Under the pieces are notes generated by a model. The model was given only the letters and a program-made list of their open reading frames with translations, made no database searches and was not told the DNA's origin. Shown here piece after piece: positions 4,738 through 5,593 of a DNA stretch of 5,593 bases. The stretch covers positions 1 through 5,593 of the forward strand of contig VBGV01000228.1 in NCBI GenBank assembly GCA_005880755.1, read 5' to 3'. The position numbers and the translations under genes were made by a program. Every line of letters begins with the position of its first letter. Position 1 is the stretch's first letter. Origin of the DNA: Chloroflexota bacterium. GTDB lineage: Bacteria; Chloroflexota; Dormibacteria; Dormibacterales; Dormibacteraceae.

Positions 4738-4941
4738 GTCCACGACCATGAAACGAGGTGGGCATACGACGCCCGCCGGAAGGCGTGGCTCGAAGCCGAG
4801 GGCTATCGAGTGTTGACAATCCCGGCGTCGGATATTGGCCGCGACCTGAGCGAAGTGATGGACACGATCTGGGCCAACCTGCCTACTGGCCCCTCCGTCC
4901 GGCTTCGCCGGACACCTCCCCACTTCGTGGGGAGGAGTTGA
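4738..4941 (+). pseudogene. DUF559 (VSR-like endonuclease) 3' fragment, right arm plus centre
   Basis: Plus-strand reading gives V-H-D-H-E-T-R-W-A-Y-D-A-R-R-K-A-W-L-E-A, then the same C-terminal domain as the left arm, and ends with T-P-P-H-F-V-G-R-S at TGA 4939-4941. The first five residues come from the asymmetric 16-bp centre and fit the family, where a G-G-Q-H-like segment precedes the arginine-rich helix. This copy is thus slightly longer and probably the older one. The catalytic N-terminal half is absent. The last 15 or so codons lie inside the hairpin repeats. Confidence 0.7.
4897..4935. repeat. Double hairpin repeat, right end of the inverted repeat
   Basis: These are the same two stem-loops in mirror order. 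GTCCGGC (4897-4903) pairs with GCCGGAC (4907-4913) around TTC. CCTCCCCA (4915-4922) pairs with TGGGGAGG (4928-4935) around CTTCG. Against the left copy, the second base pair of the first stem is T4898:A4912 instead of G:C, a change on both sides that keeps the pairing. The second hairpin keeps its stem and changes only its loop. Confidence 0.8.
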
Positions 4942-4949
4942 ACTGGGGG

Positions 4950-5573
4950 TTAGACCCCGATGGGTTCGCGGACCAGGATTACTGTCGTTCGGCCCGGCAT
5001 GAAGTCCTGGTCCAGGATCAGTGTCCGCGTGATCTTCGTCCCGATCCCAATCGCCTCGCGCAGGCGCGCGTCCTCGTAAGGAAAGACGTGCTCGCGGATC
5101 CGGCGGAACGCCGTGTCGAGGTCCGGGACGATCTTCTGGCTCCCGATGACGAGGATCAGCTGGCCTGCGCCGGACGCGATCGGCCCGATCTGGCTGCCGC
5201 TGGCCGAAGTGACCACGATCTGACCATCCTCGGTCACGGCGTGCGCGCTGTTGATCATCACGTCCGGGGCCGCGCCGAGCCTGCGGATCTCGTCGCGCTG
5301 CGTTCTCTGGTCCAACTTCATGGTCCGCTTGCGCACGAAGTCAAACCGGTCGCCTTCCATGAACTCCTTGAAAAGCCCGGCATCCTCGAGCGTCTTGGAC
5401 TTGCCGGAGTGGACCTGCGCCCCCTCCGGGATCCGCTTCAGCACCTCGGCCTTCGCTTCCGCGCCGTCCTGCACGATCACGACCTCGAAGTTGCGGGCGC
5501 GCAGCTTTTCGGCGAGCGCCTCCAGCTGGGCTTCCGAAGCCGGGTCAGCGAAATCAACAGCAGCCATCGCCAT
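4950..5573 (-). CDS. LUD-domain protein (LutC/YkgG-like)
   Basis: LUD-domain proteins include LutC of the L-lactate oxidation complex, but single-domain members outside a lut operon have no settled role. The 207-residue protein has V-H-S-G-K-S-K-T-L-E-D-A-G-L at 54-67, equivalent to the family's G-S-S-x-T-L-E-E-x-G-L. It also has N-S-A-H-A-V-T-E-D-G at 108-117, and L-I-L-V-I-G-S-Q-K-I-V-P-D-L near 139-152, where most relatives have N-K-I-V. R-R-I-R-E-H-V-F-P-Y is near 157-166. Length is normal. ATG 5573-5571 is preceded by a good AAGGAGA at 5587-5581; a second ATG two codons later is less well placed. No lutA or lutB is visible, but the upstream side lies outside the window. The inverted repeat ends ten bases past its stop. 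Confidence 0.9.
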   Translation of the reverse strand: MAMAAVDFADPASEAQLEALAEKLRARNFEVVIVQDGAEAKAEVLKRIPEGAQVHSGKSKTLEDAGLFKEFMEGDRFDFVRKRTMKLDQRTQRDEIRRLGAAPDVMINSAHAVTEDGQIVVTSASGSQIGPIASGAGQLILVIGSQKIVPDLDTAFRRIREHVFPYEDARLREAIGIGTKITRTLILDQDFMPGRTTVILVREPIGV

Positions 5574-5580
5574 GAATCCT

Positions 5581-5587
5581 TCTCCTT
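5581..5587 (-). promoter_or_regulatory. Ribosome binding site of the LUD gene
   Basis: The minus strand reads AAGGAGA seven bases before ATG 5573. This favours that ATG over the one at 5567. Only six further bases upstream are available, so no promoter can be assessed. Confidence 0.75.
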
Positions 5588-5593
5588 ACAATA

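Larger units (their letters stand above)
4551..4939. repeat. Long inverted repeat with DUF559 fragments and terminal hairpins
   Basis: The left arm 4551-4737 (187 bp) is the reverse complement of the right arm 4754-4939 (186 bp), around a 16-bp centre (4738-4753). The inner 127 bp (4611-4737 with 4754-4880) are identical. The outer 60 bp differ at two paired bases (a compensating change inside one hairpin) and in one loop (six against five bases). The element fits exactly between msrB (eight bases after its stop) and the LUD gene (ten bases from its stop). Each arm, read outward, is the 3' end of a DUF559-type endonuclease gene. It may be a mobile or foldback element. No target-site duplication is obvious at the ends. 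Confidence 0.9.

Noticed and set aside
4523..4819. A complete 98-residue protein on the minus strand, with a twin on plus at 4672-4941
   Set aside because: Both begin with the same residues because each starts inside the reverse of the opposite arm. Only the DUF559-like C-terminal portions are meaningful, so they were recorded as fragments.
4945..4957. A small GGGGT/ACCCC hairpin over the LUD stop codon as terminator
   Set aside because: The stem is about five bases with a tiny loop and no T tract; likely chance in GC-rich sequence.

Overview
The window is GC-rich (a little over 60% by eye) and gene-dense. It is bacterial, with many GTG or TTG starts and stop/start overlaps. Two adjacent genes look like F420-dependent enzymes (an Rv1855c-like LLM oxidoreductase and an Rv3369-like split-barrel protein). 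With a dodecin of the mycobacterial calcium-dodecin type and a probable leaderless mRNA, this points to an F420-using actinobacterium, Chloroflexota or Dormibacterota-like soil lineage. Taxonomy cannot be fixed from this window alone.

Layout. (1) Positions 1-1135 hold the N-terminus of an S9 peptidase (minus, cut by the window edge), coupled by a GTGA overlap to a thiolase remnant that has lost almost its whole interior. Divergent from these, with start codons only bases apart, is a nicotinamidase-like gene broken by a small out-of-frame internal deletion. (2) Positions 1147-1496 hold a dodecin gene between two direct copies of a 36-bp REP-like hairpin repeat. (3) Positions 1500-2802 hold a tightly overlapping minus-strand operon: ArsR-family repressor, PhnB-like VOC protein, AHSA1-like SRPBCC protein. 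Its promoter (TTGACA, 18 bp, TAATAT) lies inside a 40-bp dyad and would start transcription almost on the arsR ATG, so the message is probably leaderless and autoregulated. (4) Positions 2849-4095 hold a coupled pair of putative F420 enzymes, divergent from msrB (4144-4542) across 48 bp. (5) Positions 4551-4939 hold a long inverted repeat: two about 186-bp arms around a 16-bp centre, each arm carrying the 3' part of a DUF559 (VSR-like endonuclease) gene and two small hairpins. (6) Positions 4950-5573 hold a LUD-domain (LutC/YkgG-like) gene.

The most unusual feature is the long inverted repeat. Its 127-bp inner coding part is identical between arms. In the outer hairpins the arms differ only by one compensating base-pair change (T:A against G:C) and by loop sequence, so the hairpins appear to be conserved as structures. 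The dodecin-flanking repeats behave similarly: their stems are identical and a loop base varies. The window therefore holds two families of hairpin repeat, one of them joined to DUF559 gene fragments. The second theme is gene damage at the left end: two neighbouring genes each lack internal sequence, which is either real decay or a collapse in assembly.

The intact genes suggest redox and stress housekeeping (methionine sulfoxide repair, F420 enzymes, dodecin, LUD protein). No complete defence system, CRISPR array, tRNA or rRNA was seen.
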